A DNA stretch of 64,000 bases, from the NCBI RefSeq assembly GCF_001043955.1, contig NZ_LABZ01000078.1, positions 44,653 to 108,652 on the forward strand, written 5' to 3'. The position numbers and the translations under genes are program-made. The notes under the pieces are model-generated. The model saw only the letters and a list, made by a program, of their open reading frames with translations. It did not search any database and was not told the DNA's origin. This document shows positions 32,987-41,304 of this stretch, one piece after another. The first letter of the stretch is position 1; every line of letters begins with the position of its first letter. Origin of the DNA: Methylobacterium tarhaniae. Its GTDB lineage: Bacteria; Pseudomonadota; Alphaproteobacteria; Rhizobiales; Beijerinckiaceae.

Positions 32987-34135
32987 TCAATAGAGTGGCG
33001 GCAGCCGCACGTTCGGCACCGCGAAGGGGCCGACGACCACCCGCCCGCCGGCGAGGCGCACGGTGGGCAGCACCTTCAGGGGCGGCTCGCCGGGGCGGTC
33101 CTGCGCGTTCTGGCCCGGCGCGATCTCGCCCGGCGCCGGCTCCTTGCGGCGGCCGCCCAGGAACTGGCCGACGATGTTGCCGATCAGCGCCGCGCCGTCG
33201 CCGCCGAGCCGGGCGCCGATCTGCTCGCTGATCAGCGGCGCGATCACCTGCTCCAGGCCGGCGGTGCGCACGTCGAGCTGGCCGGTCGGGCGGTGCAGGT
33301 CGTCGAGGCCGAGCACCCCTTGCGCGCGGATGCGCCGGCTGCCCTTCTCGGCGGCGAAGCTGGCGACCTCCACCGCGCCGCCGGCCTCGCGCCAGCGCTC
33401 CAATTCCTGGGCCAGCGTACGGGTGCGGAAGCCCGCGGCCCGGGTCACGGTGGCGTCGAGGGCGAGGTCGGCGGGCTCGGGTCCGCCGAGCAGCGGATCG
33501 ATGAGCGGCACGCTCGCCCGCTGCACCCGGGCGCTCAGGTCGACGGCGCCGTCGGTGGCGAAGCGCCCCGGCGTCGGCCGCGCATGCAGCTCGAGATGGC
33601 CGACGGTGAAGTCGATCGGCGAGGGATCGGCACCGGTGACGGCTCCCTTGAGGCCGTCCGTGACCACGGAGGCGCGCTGGAACCCGTCGCCGGTGACGTG
33701 CAGGCTCGCCTCCAGCGAGGTCCAGGTCACGTCGGCGTCGAGCCCGCCCTGCTGCACCCGGAACGGCCCGGTCGCCTCCAGGATCACGTGGCGCGGCTGG
33801 TAGACCTGCGCCACCGCCACCAGCGGGCCGGTGGTGAAGCGCACGTCGGAGCGGGCAAAGCTCAGCGAGGCGCAGCGCAGCTCGAACCGGAACGGGAAGC
33901 CGGTCAGCGAGCGGTCGGCACAGGTCCATTGCCGCCCGGCCTGCGCCTCGCGGGCGAACCACCCGTCGATCTCGCCCTCGGCCTTGCCCCGCAGCCAGAA
34001 CCAGCCCGCGGTCCAGGCCAGCGCCAGCAGGACGAGCAGCCCGAACGGCGCGAACAGGCCGAGGCGCAGGCCGGGCCCGCGGCCCGGCCCCTCGCGCTGC
34101 GGCGTCTCGTTCGTCGGCCCCTGGTTCATCGGCAT
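32987..34135 (-). CDS. DUF2125 domain protein
   Basis: A 382-residue protein with one N-terminal membrane helix (FGLLVLLALAWTAGWFWL) and a large periplasmic part. GWFAREAQAGRQWTCADRSL, GFPFRFELRC and HLELHARPTPG match DUF2125, an alphaproteobacterial family of unknown role with beta-rich repeats suggestive of envelope lipid or AsmA-like function. Two paired cysteines (CADRS and ELRCAS) are conserved in the family. The start MPMNQGP was chosen; upstream in-frame sequence is not protein-like. It follows nothing on its strand and lies upstream of pepP. Confidence 0.82.
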   Translation of the reverse strand: MPMNQGPTNETPQREGPGRGPGLRLGLFAPFGLLVLLALAWTAGWFWLRGKAEGEIDGWFAREAQAGRQWTCADRSLTGFPFRFELRCASLSFARSDVRFTTGPLVAVAQVYQPRHVILEATGPFRVQQGGLDADVTWTSLEASLHVTGDGFQRASVVTDGLKGAVTGADPSPIDFTVGHLELHARPTPGRFATDGAVDLSARVQRASVPLIDPLLGGPEPADLALDATVTRAAGFRTRTLAQELERWREAGGAVEVASFAAEKGSRRIRAQGVLGLDDLHRPTGQLDVRTAGLEQVIAPLISEQIGARLGGDGAALIGNIVGQFLGGRRKEPAPGEIAPGQNAQDRPGEPPLKVLPTVRLAGGRVVVGPFAVPNVRLPPLY

Positions 34136-34302
34136 GATCCCGGCTCTGCGGCGGCCCGGCTCGGGCCGCCCGGATTGAACCGCGTCCCCGTAGCTGCTAC
34201 CGGCCGCGCCCGGCAAGTCGGGCGAGCCGGACGGCGCGCTCACGAGGTCGTGCCGAGCGATGGCCGGCCGGACGAAGACCCGACGGGGAGGATGCGGGGG
34301 CG

Positions 34303-34851
34303 ATGACGATGAAGGCGGCGGAGCCGTCGGATCTCTGGGTGTTCGGCTACGGCTCGCTGATGTGGCGGCCGGGCTTCCCCTTCGTGGAGAGCGGGCCGGG
34401 CCGCCTGCGCGGCTATCACCGCTCGCTCTGCGTGCTCTCGCACGTCCATCGCGGCACGCCGGAGCGGCCGGGCCTGGTGCTCGGGCTCGACCGCGGCGGC
34501 TCCTGCCGCGGCATGGCCTTCCGGGTCGCCGCGGCCGACGCCGCGGCCACGCTCGCCTACCTGCGCGAGCGCGAGCAGGTGACCGCGGTCTATGTCGAGC
34601 GGGTCCTCGGCGTCACCCTCGACGACGGGCGCCGCATCGAGGCGGTGACCTATCTCGTCGACCGCCGCCACCCGCAATATGCCGGCCGCCTGCCGGAGGC
34701 CGAGCTGGTGCGGCTGGTGCGCCAGGGCCTCGGGCGGTCCGGCGCCAACCCGGATTATGTCCGCCACACCCACGACCAGCTCGTCGCCATGGGCATCCCC
34801 GACCCGATGCTCGCCCGCCTCGCCGCCGCCTGCGCGGTGCCGAGCCCGTGA
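34303..34851 (+). CDS. chaC: Gamma-glutamylcyclotransferase ChaC
   Basis: This 182-residue enzyme has the GGCT signature WVFGYGSLMWRPGF near the N-terminus, GYHRSLCVLSHVHRGTPE and YLREREQVTAVY with the candidate catalytic Glu, ending HTHDQLVAMGIPDP. ChaC enzymes cleave glutathione to 5-oxoproline and Cys-Gly in the cytosol. Normal length for the family. No calcium/proton antiporter gene (chaA) is nearby. Confidence 0.92.
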   Translation: MTMKAAEPSDLWVFGYGSLMWRPGFPFVESGPGRLRGYHRSLCVLSHVHRGTPERPGLVLGLDRGGSCRGMAFRVAAADAAATLAYLREREQVTAVYVERVLGVTLDDGRRIEAVTYLVDRRHPQYAGRLPEAELVRLVRQGLGRSGANPDYVRHTHDQLVAMGIPDPMLARLAAACAVPSP

Positions 34852-35010
34852 GGGTATCCCGGATGCGGCCCCGGAGGCTGCGGAGCGCGGTGCGCCTCAC
34901 GGCGGCGTCGCCGTGGGAATGCGATCATTCGCCGTTCAGGCGCGTTAGGTCGTCTGGGCAGCAAGAGACCCGAACGACAGCCCGAACGGGCGAGCCGGAG
35001 CGCCTCCGCA

Positions 35011-36339
35011 TTGACGAATCCTACGACCCACCTCGCCCTGATCAACCTGTTCGTCGGCGACATCCAGGGCGGGCTCGGCCCCTTTCTCGGCACCTGGCTG
35101 GCGCAGGCCGCGCAATGGGGCCCGAGCGAGGTCGGCCTCGTCACCACCATCGTGGGCTTCGCGACCCTCGCCCTGAGCGGTCCGCTCGGCGCCCTGGTCG
35201 ACCGGCTCGGCCGGCCCCGGATGCTGATCGCGGTGGCCTGCGCGGCGATCCTCGTCGGCACCCTGCTGCTGCTGCCGGCCCGCTCCTTCATGACCGTGCT
35301 CGCGGCCCAGTTCGTCGCCGCGGCCGGCGGGACCCTGGTGGTCCCGGCGGTGACGGCGCTGACCCTCGGCATGGTCGGCAAGCAGGCCTTCCCGAAGCAG
35401 CAGGGCCGCAACCAGGCCTGGAATCACGTCGGCATCCTGGGCGCCGCCCTCGCGATCAGCTTCGGCACGCCGTTCATGGGCCCGAGCATCGCCTTCTGGG
35501 TCCTGGGCGGGCTCTCCGCCTGCGCCATCGCGGCGGCGCTGACGACCCCGAGACACGCCTATAACGGCCGCCGCGCCGTCGGCTGGAAGGAGGACGACGC
35601 GGACGACAGGCCCGAGCGCTCCGGCATCCTCAAGGTCCTCTCCGACCGCCGCCTCCTGATCCTCTCGGCGGCGCTCGCCCTGTTCAACCTCGCCAACGGC
35701 TCGATGCTGAGCCTGCTCGGCCAGAAGCTGGTGGCCTCGGGCCAGGACGGCACCGGCTGGACCGCCCGCTACGTCATCGTCGCCCAGGCGGTGATGATCC
35801 CGGTCGCCCTCTTCGCCGGCTCGCTGGCCGACCGGCGCGGGCGGCGCCAGCTCCTCCTCGTCGCCTGCGCGGTGCTGCCGGTCCGGGCGCTCCTCTCCGC
35901 GTTCCTGTCCGATCCCTACTGGCTCGTGCTGGCCGAGGTGCTGGACGGCGTCGCCTCGGGGGTGATCGGCGTCGCCGTGCCGGTGGTGGTGGCCGACCTG
36001 ACTTGGGGCTCGGGCCGCACCCAGACGGCGCTCGGCACCGTCGCGGCGGTGCAGGGGGTCGGCGGCGCCCTGTCGGGCTGGGTCGGCGGGTTGCTGGCGC
36101 TCCATCTCGGCTGGACCTGGGCCTTCCTGGCCCTGGCCGCGCCGGCGGGCCTCGCCCTGGTGCTCGCCCTGTGGCTGGAGGAAACCTGTGCCCCCGGGGG
36201 CCGGGACGGCGCGGGATCCGCCTGCAGCCAGGACGCGCCTCCCGAGAGCGCGCCTCCCGGGGACACGGCTCCCCAAGGCGCGGTCCTCGAGGAGACGGAG
36301 CCGCGGGGGCGGGCGGTGGGCGCTCCGGCGGGGCCCTGA
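35011..36339 (+). CDS. MFS transporter
   Basis: This 442-residue protein has 12 predicted helices in two six-helix halves. The MFS loop motif is seen as GALVDRLGRPRMLI after helix 2 and as GSLADRRGRRQLLL after helix 8. The N-terminus LALINLFVGDIQGGLGPFLG and the interruption at residues 185-205 (charged loop) fit the usual layout. The start is TTG with GGAG upstream; no ATG fits. The last 45 residues form a Pro/Gly/Glu-rich cytoplasmic tail with a degenerate repeat (PPESAPPGDTAPQG). The substrate is unknown. It may be a drug or organic-acid exporter. Confidence 0.85.
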   Translation: MTNPTTHLALINLFVGDIQGGLGPFLGTWLAQAAQWGPSEVGLVTTIVGFATLALSGPLGALVDRLGRPRMLIAVACAAILVGTLLLLPARSFMTVLAAQFVAAAGGTLVVPAVTALTLGMVGKQAFPKQQGRNQAWNHVGILGAALAISFGTPFMGPSIAFWVLGGLSACAIAAALTTPRHAYNGRRAVGWKEDDADDRPERSGILKVLSDRRLLILSAALALFNLANGSMLSLLGQKLVASGQDGTGWTARYVIVAQAVMIPVALFAGSLADRRGRRQLLLVACAVLPVRALLSAFLSDPYWLVLAEVLDGVASGVIGVAVPVVVADLTWGSGRTQTALGTVAAVQGVGGALSGWVGGLLALHLGWTWAFLALAAPAGLALVLALWLEETCAPGGRDGAGSACSQDAPPESAPPGDTAPQGAVLEETEPRGRAVGAPAGP

Positions 36340-36444
36340 CGGTTCTCCCGGTGGAGTGCCGCAGCGTCCCACTGGACAGGCCGGACGCCGCCGTGATGCT
36401 ATCGCGGTCGTCGTCCCCGAGGCCCCTGAGGTGAGTGCGCCGCC

Positions 36445-37287
36445 ATGAAGACGCTCCTCGTTCCGGTCGCCCGCCACACCCTGCTCGATTCGGTGCTGGA
36501 CACGGCGGTCCTCACCGCCCGCCGCTTCGGCGCCAGCATCGAGGGGTTCGGCCTGCGGCCGGCCCTGGCCGAATACGTCCCCGTCGACATGGTCGGGGGC
36601 ATGACCTGGGTGCGCGACGAGGAGACCGACCTCGTCGAGGCCCGCGATTGCGGTGGCCTGTTCACCGCCGCAATGGAGCGGCACGGCCTCGCCCGCGAGA
36701 GCGCCGACACCGCCAGGAACGGCCCGCGCTACCGCTGGCTGCCCGACGCGCCTCCCGGCGACGGCTACCTCGCCCAGCATGCGCGGCTGTTCAACGCCAC
36801 GGTGGTCGGCCGGCCCGGCAGCGGCGAGAATGCGCCGCGCATGACCACCCTCGAGGCGGTCCTGTTCGAGAGCGGCCGCCCCCTGATCATCGCCCCGCCG
36901 GTGCCGCCCGCCAGCATCGGCGAGACCGTGGTGATCGCCTGGAACGGCTCGACCGAGACCGCCCGCGCCGTCGCCTTCGCGGCCCCCTTCCTGCGTGCCG
37001 CCGCCCGGATCGAGGTGCTGGGGGTCGATGCCGGCATGGTGCCGGGCCCGAGCGCCGAGGAGATGGCCGCCGCCCTCAACCGCGAGGGCCTGTCGGCGCA
37101 GGGCCGCACGATCGCCGCCGGCCGCCGCACCGTCGGCGAGATCTTCCTGACCGAGGCCGAGGCGATCGGCTGCGATCTCCTGATCAAGGGCGCCTATACC
37201 CAGAGCCGCCTGCGCCAGATGATCTTCGGCGGGGCCACCAGCCACATCCTCGCCCACGCCGCCATGCCGGTGCTGATGGCGCATTGA
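36445..37287 (+). CDS. Tandem-domain universal stress protein
   Basis: A 280-residue protein of the UspA superfamily with two domains (1-140 and 150-280). The C-terminal domain has TVVIAWNGSTETARAV, CDLLIKGAYTQSRLRQMIFGGATSHIL and PVLMAH, matching the usual nucleotide-binding loop, although one Gly of the GxxG pattern is replaced (GAYTQSR). The N-terminal half lacks the loop. No FixK-type box precedes this gene, unlike the other stress protein in the window. It precedes the HIT-domain gene by 8 nt and is probably co-transcribed with it. Confidence 0.87.
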   Translation: MKTLLVPVARHTLLDSVLDTAVLTARRFGASIEGFGLRPALAEYVPVDMVGGMTWVRDEETDLVEARDCGGLFTAAMERHGLARESADTARNGPRYRWLPDAPPGDGYLAQHARLFNATVVGRPGSGENAPRMTTLEAVLFESGRPLIIAPPVPPASIGETVVIAWNGSTETARAVAFAAPFLRAAARIEVLGVDAGMVPGPSAEEMAAALNREGLSAQGRTIAAGRRTVGEIFLTEAEAIGCDLLIKGAYTQSRLRQMIFGGATSHILAHAAMPVLMAH

Positions 37288-37295
37288 CGGATCCG

Positions 37296-37709
37296 ATGAC
37301 CGATTTCACCCTCGACCCACGGCTTTCCGCCGACACCCTCGCGCTCGGCGACCTCGCCCTGTCGAGCGTGCTGCTGCTGAACGACAAGCGCTTCCCCTGG
37401 CTCGTCCTGGTGCCGCGGCTCCCCGACGTCTCGGAGCTGACCGACCTGAGCCCCGAGGATGCCGCCCGGCTGATGCAGGAGACCCGCCTCGCGGTCGGCG
37501 TGATGCAGGCGCTCGCCAAGCCCGACAAGGTGAATGTCGGCGCCCTCGGCAACGTGGTGGCGCAGCTCCACGTCCACGTGGTCGGGCGGTTCCGCTCCGA
37601 TCCGGCCTGGCCGGGACCGGTCTGGGGGCACGGCACGCGCGAGCCCTATCCGGCCCATGCGGCGGCGCAGCTGGTGGAGCGGGCGAGGGGGTTGTTCGCG
37701 GCGGCGTGA
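37296..37709 (+). CDS. HIT-domain nucleotide hydrolase/transferase
   Basis: A 137-residue protein with the histidine triad QLHVHVVGR near residue 90, preceded by VGALGNVVAQ and LLLNDKRFPWLVLVPR. It lies in the branch sometimes annotated as diadenosine tetraphosphate hydrolase-like, although the third His position is not the typical final one (HVHVV). Such proteins hydrolyse nucleoside phosphoramidates or dinucleotides in the cytosol. It is linked with the upstream stress protein by an 8-nt gap. Confidence 0.88.
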   Translation: MTDFTLDPRLSADTLALGDLALSSVLLLNDKRFPWLVLVPRLPDVSELTDLSPEDAARLMQETRLAVGVMQALAKPDKVNVGALGNVVAQLHVHVVGRFRSDPAWPGPVWGHGTREPYPAHAAAQLVERARGLFAAA

Positions 37710-37713
37710 CGGG

Positions 37714-37962
37714 CACACCTTCGACGGTATTTCGGCCCACCGCCTGCATGCACCGACGAAGGATGCGGCGGTCTATGCCGGCATTCTGTTCCGCCTCCAG
37801 CGTTATGCCTGGAACCGATGCGTGAAGGCCCTGCACGATTGCACGCTCTTCTTCCAGGCTCGCCGGCTCGGCGTCATCCTTCTCACCGCGAACGTCGTCG
37901 ATTTCGATCGTCTGCAGCAGATGCGGCCCGAGGGCCGGGTCTTGTTCAACGAGGCCGCGTGA
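37714..37962 (+). pseudogene. PIN-domain (VapC-like) toxin C-terminal remnant
   Basis: The 82-codon frame has no proper start. It reads RLQRYAWNRCVKALHDCTLF, QARRLGVILLTANVVDFDRL and QQMRPEGRVLF, the final third of PIN-domain toxins of type II toxin-antitoxin modules (LLTAN...DF is the last acidic motif). The first two catalytic acidic residues and any antitoxin gene are missing. It is adjacent to copy B of dispersed repeat family 2, so deletion may have involved that element. Confidence 0.5.
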
Positions 37963-37969
37963 TACCAGC

Positions 37970-38055
37970 GCGCTGATGCATCGACGTGTCGATGCATCAG
38001 CGCCGGCGCCCGTTCGGGCTTGCCCCGCGTCTTCGGCTCCGTTCGAAGGCGCTGG
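37970..38055 (+). repeat. Dispersed repeat family 2, copy B
   Basis: Starts with a perfect 12-bp hairpin (TGATGCATCGAC, GT, GTCGATGCATCA at 37974-37999), then GCGCCGGCGCCC and GTTCGAAGGCGCTG blocks shared with the minus strand of 17095-17201. It lies 7 nt after the PIN-toxin remnant and before nudC. Confidence 0.65.
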
Positions 38056-38248
38056 GGTATGAGACGGCCTCGCCGTCCTCTCGCCGAATTCGGATCTTGC
38101 GGCCGGTTTCGGACCTGCGCGTCCGGCGCATGGGGAGCGAGTCGATCTCCCACGCACCGCCTTGCTTTTGCATCATTTTGCCTGCCCATGCTCCTTCCGA
38201 CGCGAGGGGCCGCACCGGGCTCCGCACGATGATGCATGAGGGTCCGCC

Positions 38249-39175
38249 TTGCCCGCTTCCTTGCCCGTCTCCCTCGATCGCCTCGGCTACGCCCAGAGCC
38301 TGCTCGAGCGCCACTCCGCCGAGCGCAGCGGTCCGACCCCGTCGCTCGCGGATACGCTGGACGCGAGCCTGCTGCTGTTCTGCGGCGACGTGCCGGTGCT
38401 GCGGGTGACGGATGGGGGCGCCACCTGCCTGCTGGACCCTCGGGACGCGGCCCGGGCCGGAGCGCCGTCGCCCGAGCTCTTCCTCGGCCGGGTCGGCGGG
38501 CGGCCGGCCTTCGCGGGGGCGCTGCCGGCGGATGCGGCGGCCGCCTTCTCCGACGATCCGGCCTACCGGGTGCTCGATGCCCGTGCCGTCGCGGTCGAGG
38601 GGGCGGTGCCGGCGCCCGAGATGGGCGTGCTCGCCACCGCCAAGTCGCTGCTCGGCTGGCATGCCCGGCACGGCTTCTGCGCCAATTGCGGCCACGCCAC
38701 GACGCTCTCCTGCGGCGGCTTCCGGCGCGACTGCGCGCAGTGCGGCACCGAGCACTTCCCCCGCACCGACCCGGTGGTGATCATGCTGATCACGAACGGC
38801 GACCGCTGCCTGCTGGGCCGCCAGGCCCGGTTCGCGCCCAGCGTCTATTCGTGCCTCGCCGGCTTCCTGGAGCCCGGCGAGACCATCGAGGACGCGGTGC
38901 GGCGCGAGACCTTCGAGGAGGCCGGCCTGCGGGTCGGGCCGGTGCGCTACCACTTCTCGCAGCCCTGGCCGTTCCCGTCCTCGCTGATGATCGGCTGCGA
39001 GGGCGAGGCGCAAGGCGACGCCCTGGTGCTCGACCGGACCGAGCTGGAGGATGCCCGCTGGTTCAGCCGCGACGAGGTGCGGCAGATGCTGGGGCGCACC
39101 CATCCGGACGGGCTGATGACCCCGCCGCCGATGGCGATCGCGAATGCCCTGGTGCGCACCTTCGCGGAGCGCTGA
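38249..39175 (+). CDS. nudC: NADH pyrophosphatase / NAD-capped RNA decapping NudC
   Basis: This 308-residue Nudix hydrolase has a zinc ribbon (CANCG, CAQCG, about residues 148-168), the Nudix box [20 protein letters not shown] with its glutamates, and the NADH-specific motif [11 protein letters not shown] after it. It hydrolyses NAD(H) to AMP and NMN(H) and removes NAD caps from RNA. The start is TTG, 6 nt after GAGGG. It is followed after 2 nt by the DapA-like gene, so a shared transcript is likely. Confidence 0.92.
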   Translation: MPASLPVSLDRLGYAQSLLERHSAERSGPTPSLADTLDASLLLFCGDVPVLRVTDGGATCLLDPRDAARAGAPSPELFLGRVGGRPAFAGALPADAAAAFSDDPAYRVLDARAVAVEGAVPAPEMGVLATAKSLLGWHARHGFCANCGHATTLSCGGFRRDCAQCGTEHFPRTDPVVIMLITNGDRCLLGRQARFAPSVYSCLAGFLEPGETIEDAVRRETFEEAGLRVGPVRYHFSQPWPFPSSLMIGCEGEAQGDALVLDRTELEDARWFSRDEVRQMLGRTHPDGLMTPPPMAIANALVRTFAER

Positions 39176-39177
39176 GG

Positions 39178-40101
39178 ATGGCGCGGTTTCACGGCATCAT
39201 CCCCTACCTCGTCACGCCGCTCGACGGGGAGGGGCGGATCGAGGCCGGGGTGATGGGATCGCTCTGCGACGACCTGATCGTTGCCGGCGTGCACGGCCTG
39301 ACGCCACTCGGCTCGACCGGCGAGTTCGCCTATCTCGACGAGGCGCAGAAGCGCGAGACCGTGGCGGCGGTGGTCGCGGCCGCCGCGGGCCGGGTGCCGG
39401 TGCTGCCCGGCGTCGCGTCGACGGCGATCCGCGGCGCGGTCGCGCAGGCGAAGGCCTGCCGGGCGGCGGGGGCGGACGGGATCGTGCTGATCCTCGACGC
39501 CTATTTCCCGCTGAGCGAGGCGGAAGTCGAGCGCTACTTCCTGACCGTGGCCGACGCCACCGACCTGCCGATCATCCTCTACACCAACCCGAACTTCCAG
39601 CGTGCCGACCTCTCGGTCGCCTCGATCGCGCGGCTCGCCCGGCACCCGCACATCGTCGGCATCAAGGACGCCTCGACCAATACCGGCCGCCTGCTCTCGA
39701 TCATGAACCGCGTCGGCGACGACCTCGACGTCTTCGCCGCCTCCTCGCACATCGCCGCGAGCGTGATGATGCTCGGCGGCAAGGGCTGGTTCGCCGGCCC
39801 CGCCTGCGTCATCCCGCGGGAATGCCTGGCCCTCTACCGGCTCTGCCGGGAGGAGAAGTGGCCCGAGGCGGTGGCGTTGCAGAAGCGGGTCTGGGCCTTC
39901 AACGAGGTCTTCGCCCGCTACAACCTCGCCTCCTGCGTCAAGGCGGCGCTCGCGATGCAGGGCTACGCCGTCGGCGACCCGGTGCCGCCCCAGAGCCCGG
40001 CCTCGGCGGAGGCGCGAGCGGCCATCGCGGCGGCGCTCGCCGGGATCACCGGCGGCGACGCGACGGGCGCCGCAATCGCGGGTGGACCGTCGCAGCGCTG
40101 A
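39178..40101 (+). CDS. DapA-superfamily pyruvate aldolase/lyase
   Basis: A 307-residue Schiff-base TIM barrel. It contains [14 protein letters not shown] (the GTTGE region), the catalytic-tyrosine strand IILYTNPNF and the Schiff-base lysine Lys163 in [11 protein letters not shown]. Sequence departs from true DapA (lysine synthesis) and is closer to the group acting on 2-oxo sugar acids, hydroxyproline or N-acetylneuraminate type compounds. The context (NudC upstream, IMPase-like phosphatase downstream) does not fix the substrate. The last 40 residues are Ala-rich. Confidence 0.83.
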   Translation: MARFHGIIPYLVTPLDGEGRIEAGVMGSLCDDLIVAGVHGLTPLGSTGEFAYLDEAQKRETVAAVVAAAAGRVPVLPGVASTAIRGAVAQAKACRAAGADGIVLILDAYFPLSEAEVERYFLTVADATDLPIILYTNPNFQRADLSVASIARLARHPHIVGIKDASTNTGRLLSIMNRVGDDLDVFAASSHIAASVMMLGGKGWFAGPACVIPRECLALYRLCREEKWPEAVALQKRVWAFNEVFARYNLASCVKAALAMQGYAVGDPVPPQSPASAEARAAIAAALAGITGGDATGAAIAGGPSQR

Positions 40102-40128
40102 GATCGAAGGCCGCGTAGGACGGCCGGC

Positions 40129-40959
40129 ATGAATCCAAGGGAATCGACCGCCATGACCACCGAGACCGCCCGGGCCGCCGCGGCGCGCCACGACTTCGCC
40201 CTCGCCGTCGCCCGCGCCGCGGGCGAGACCGCCCTCGGGTTTTTCAACGCCCGCGACGCGCTGGTGATCGAGCAGAAGAGCGGCGCGCAGGACCTCGTCT
40301 CGCAGGCCGACCGGGAGGTCGAGCTGCTGATCCGCGCCCGCATCGCGCAAGCCTTCCCGGAGGACGGCGTGATCGGCGAGGAGCACGATCCCGTTCCGAG
40401 CCGGTCGGGCTATACCTGGGTGGTCGATCCGATCGACGGCACCAGCCCGTTCCTCAACGGCCAGCCGAACTGGTGCGTCTCGATCGGCGTGCGGGGGCCG
40501 GACGGGCTGGTGGCCGGCGTGATCGAGGCGCCGGTCCTGCGCGAGACCTACGCGGCGCTGGCAGGGCAGGGGGCGGTCCTCAACGGGCGGCCCCTGCGCA
40601 TCGACCCGGCGACGGCGCTCACCTCGGCCAATATCGGCTTCGGCGCCACGCAGAAGACCCCGGCGGCGGAGGCCGCCGCCTTCGTGCGCGGGCTCTACGA
40701 GGAGGGCGGCGTGCTGTTCCGCAACGGCTCGGGCGCCCTGATGCTCGCCTACGTCGCCGCCGGGCGCCTCGCCGGCTACTACGATCCCGGCCTCAACGCC
40801 TGGGATTGCTATGCCGGCCTATTGCTGGTGCACGAGGCCGGCGGCGTCGCCGAGTATCTCGGCTCCGACGACATGCTCACCGGCGGGCTTCTCCATGCCG
40901 GCACGCCGGCGGTGGTGGCGGACCTGCGGCGGCTGGGCGAGGCGTCGCGGCGGGGATGA
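40129..40959 (+). CDS. Inositol monophosphatase-family phosphatase
   Basis: This 276-residue Mg2+-dependent phosphatase has GEEHD (metal site 1), WVVDPIDGTSPFLNG (the DPxDGT motif), ISRGSG-like FRNGSGALML and the second motif NAWDCYAGLLLVHEAGG. Family substrates include myo-inositol phosphate, PAP or histidinol phosphate. NWCVSIGV is typical of the general IMPase group. A second ATG at 40153 with GGGA upstream may be the true start. It is downstream of the DapA-like gene, with a 27-nt gap. Confidence 0.88.
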   Translation: MNPRESTAMTTETARAAAARHDFALAVARAAGETALGFFNARDALVIEQKSGAQDLVSQADREVELLIRARIAQAFPEDGVIGEEHDPVPSRSGYTWVVDPIDGTSPFLNGQPNWCVSIGVRGPDGLVAGVIEAPVLRETYAALAGQGAVLNGRPLRIDPATALTSANIGFGATQKTPAAEAAAFVRGLYEEGGVLFRNGSGALMLAYVAAGRLAGYYDPGLNAWDCYAGLLLVHEAGGVAEYLGSDDMLTGGLLHAGTPAVVADLRRLGEASRRG

Positions 40960-40968
40960 CGCCGGCCG

Positions 40969-41304
40969 TTAGGCCAGCGACCCGAGCGCGGCGGCGACAG
41001 CGACCGCCGCCGCGGCCGGAACCATCCAGAGGAGGGCCCGCGGCCGGTACGACTGGACGACGATCAGGACGAGGCCCGCCCCGATCAGCGATCCGAGCCA
41101 GTCCACCGGGCCGAAATTCCAGCCGTCGAGCCGGATCGCGGCGACGAGCGACAGGGCGATCAGCACCCAGCCGGCGGCGCGCAAGGCGAGCACGCGCTGC
41201 CGGTCCGGCGGGCCCGGCCACACGGCCTGGTGGTGCCGGGCCATGCTGAGGCACAGGGCGGCGAGGCCGAGGAAGCTGAGGCCGAGGCCGACGAGGAGCG
41301 TCAT
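40969..41304 (-). CDS. DUF3325 inner-membrane protein
   Basis: A 111-residue protein with three to four membrane helices (MTLLVGLGLSFLGLAALCLSM at the start, AAGWVLIALSLVAAIRL, LIGAGLVLIVVQSY). MARHHQAVW after helix 1 is the DUF3325 hallmark. It follows the PepSY gene with an ATGA overlap. Such proteins occur only beside siderophore-receptor/PepSY operons and probably help in inner-membrane iron reduction or release. The role is inferred from context only. Confidence 0.82.
   Translation of the reverse strand: MTLLVGLGLSFLGLAALCLSMARHHQAVWPGPPDRQRVLALRAAGWVLIALSLVAAIRLDGWNFGPVDWLGSLIGAGLVLIVVQSYRPRALLWMVPAAAAVAVAAALGSLA

Noticed and set aside
34945..37284. 779-codon open frame antisense to the MFS and stress-protein genes
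   Set aside because: Same artefact of high GC; it crosses three genuine genes on the other strand.
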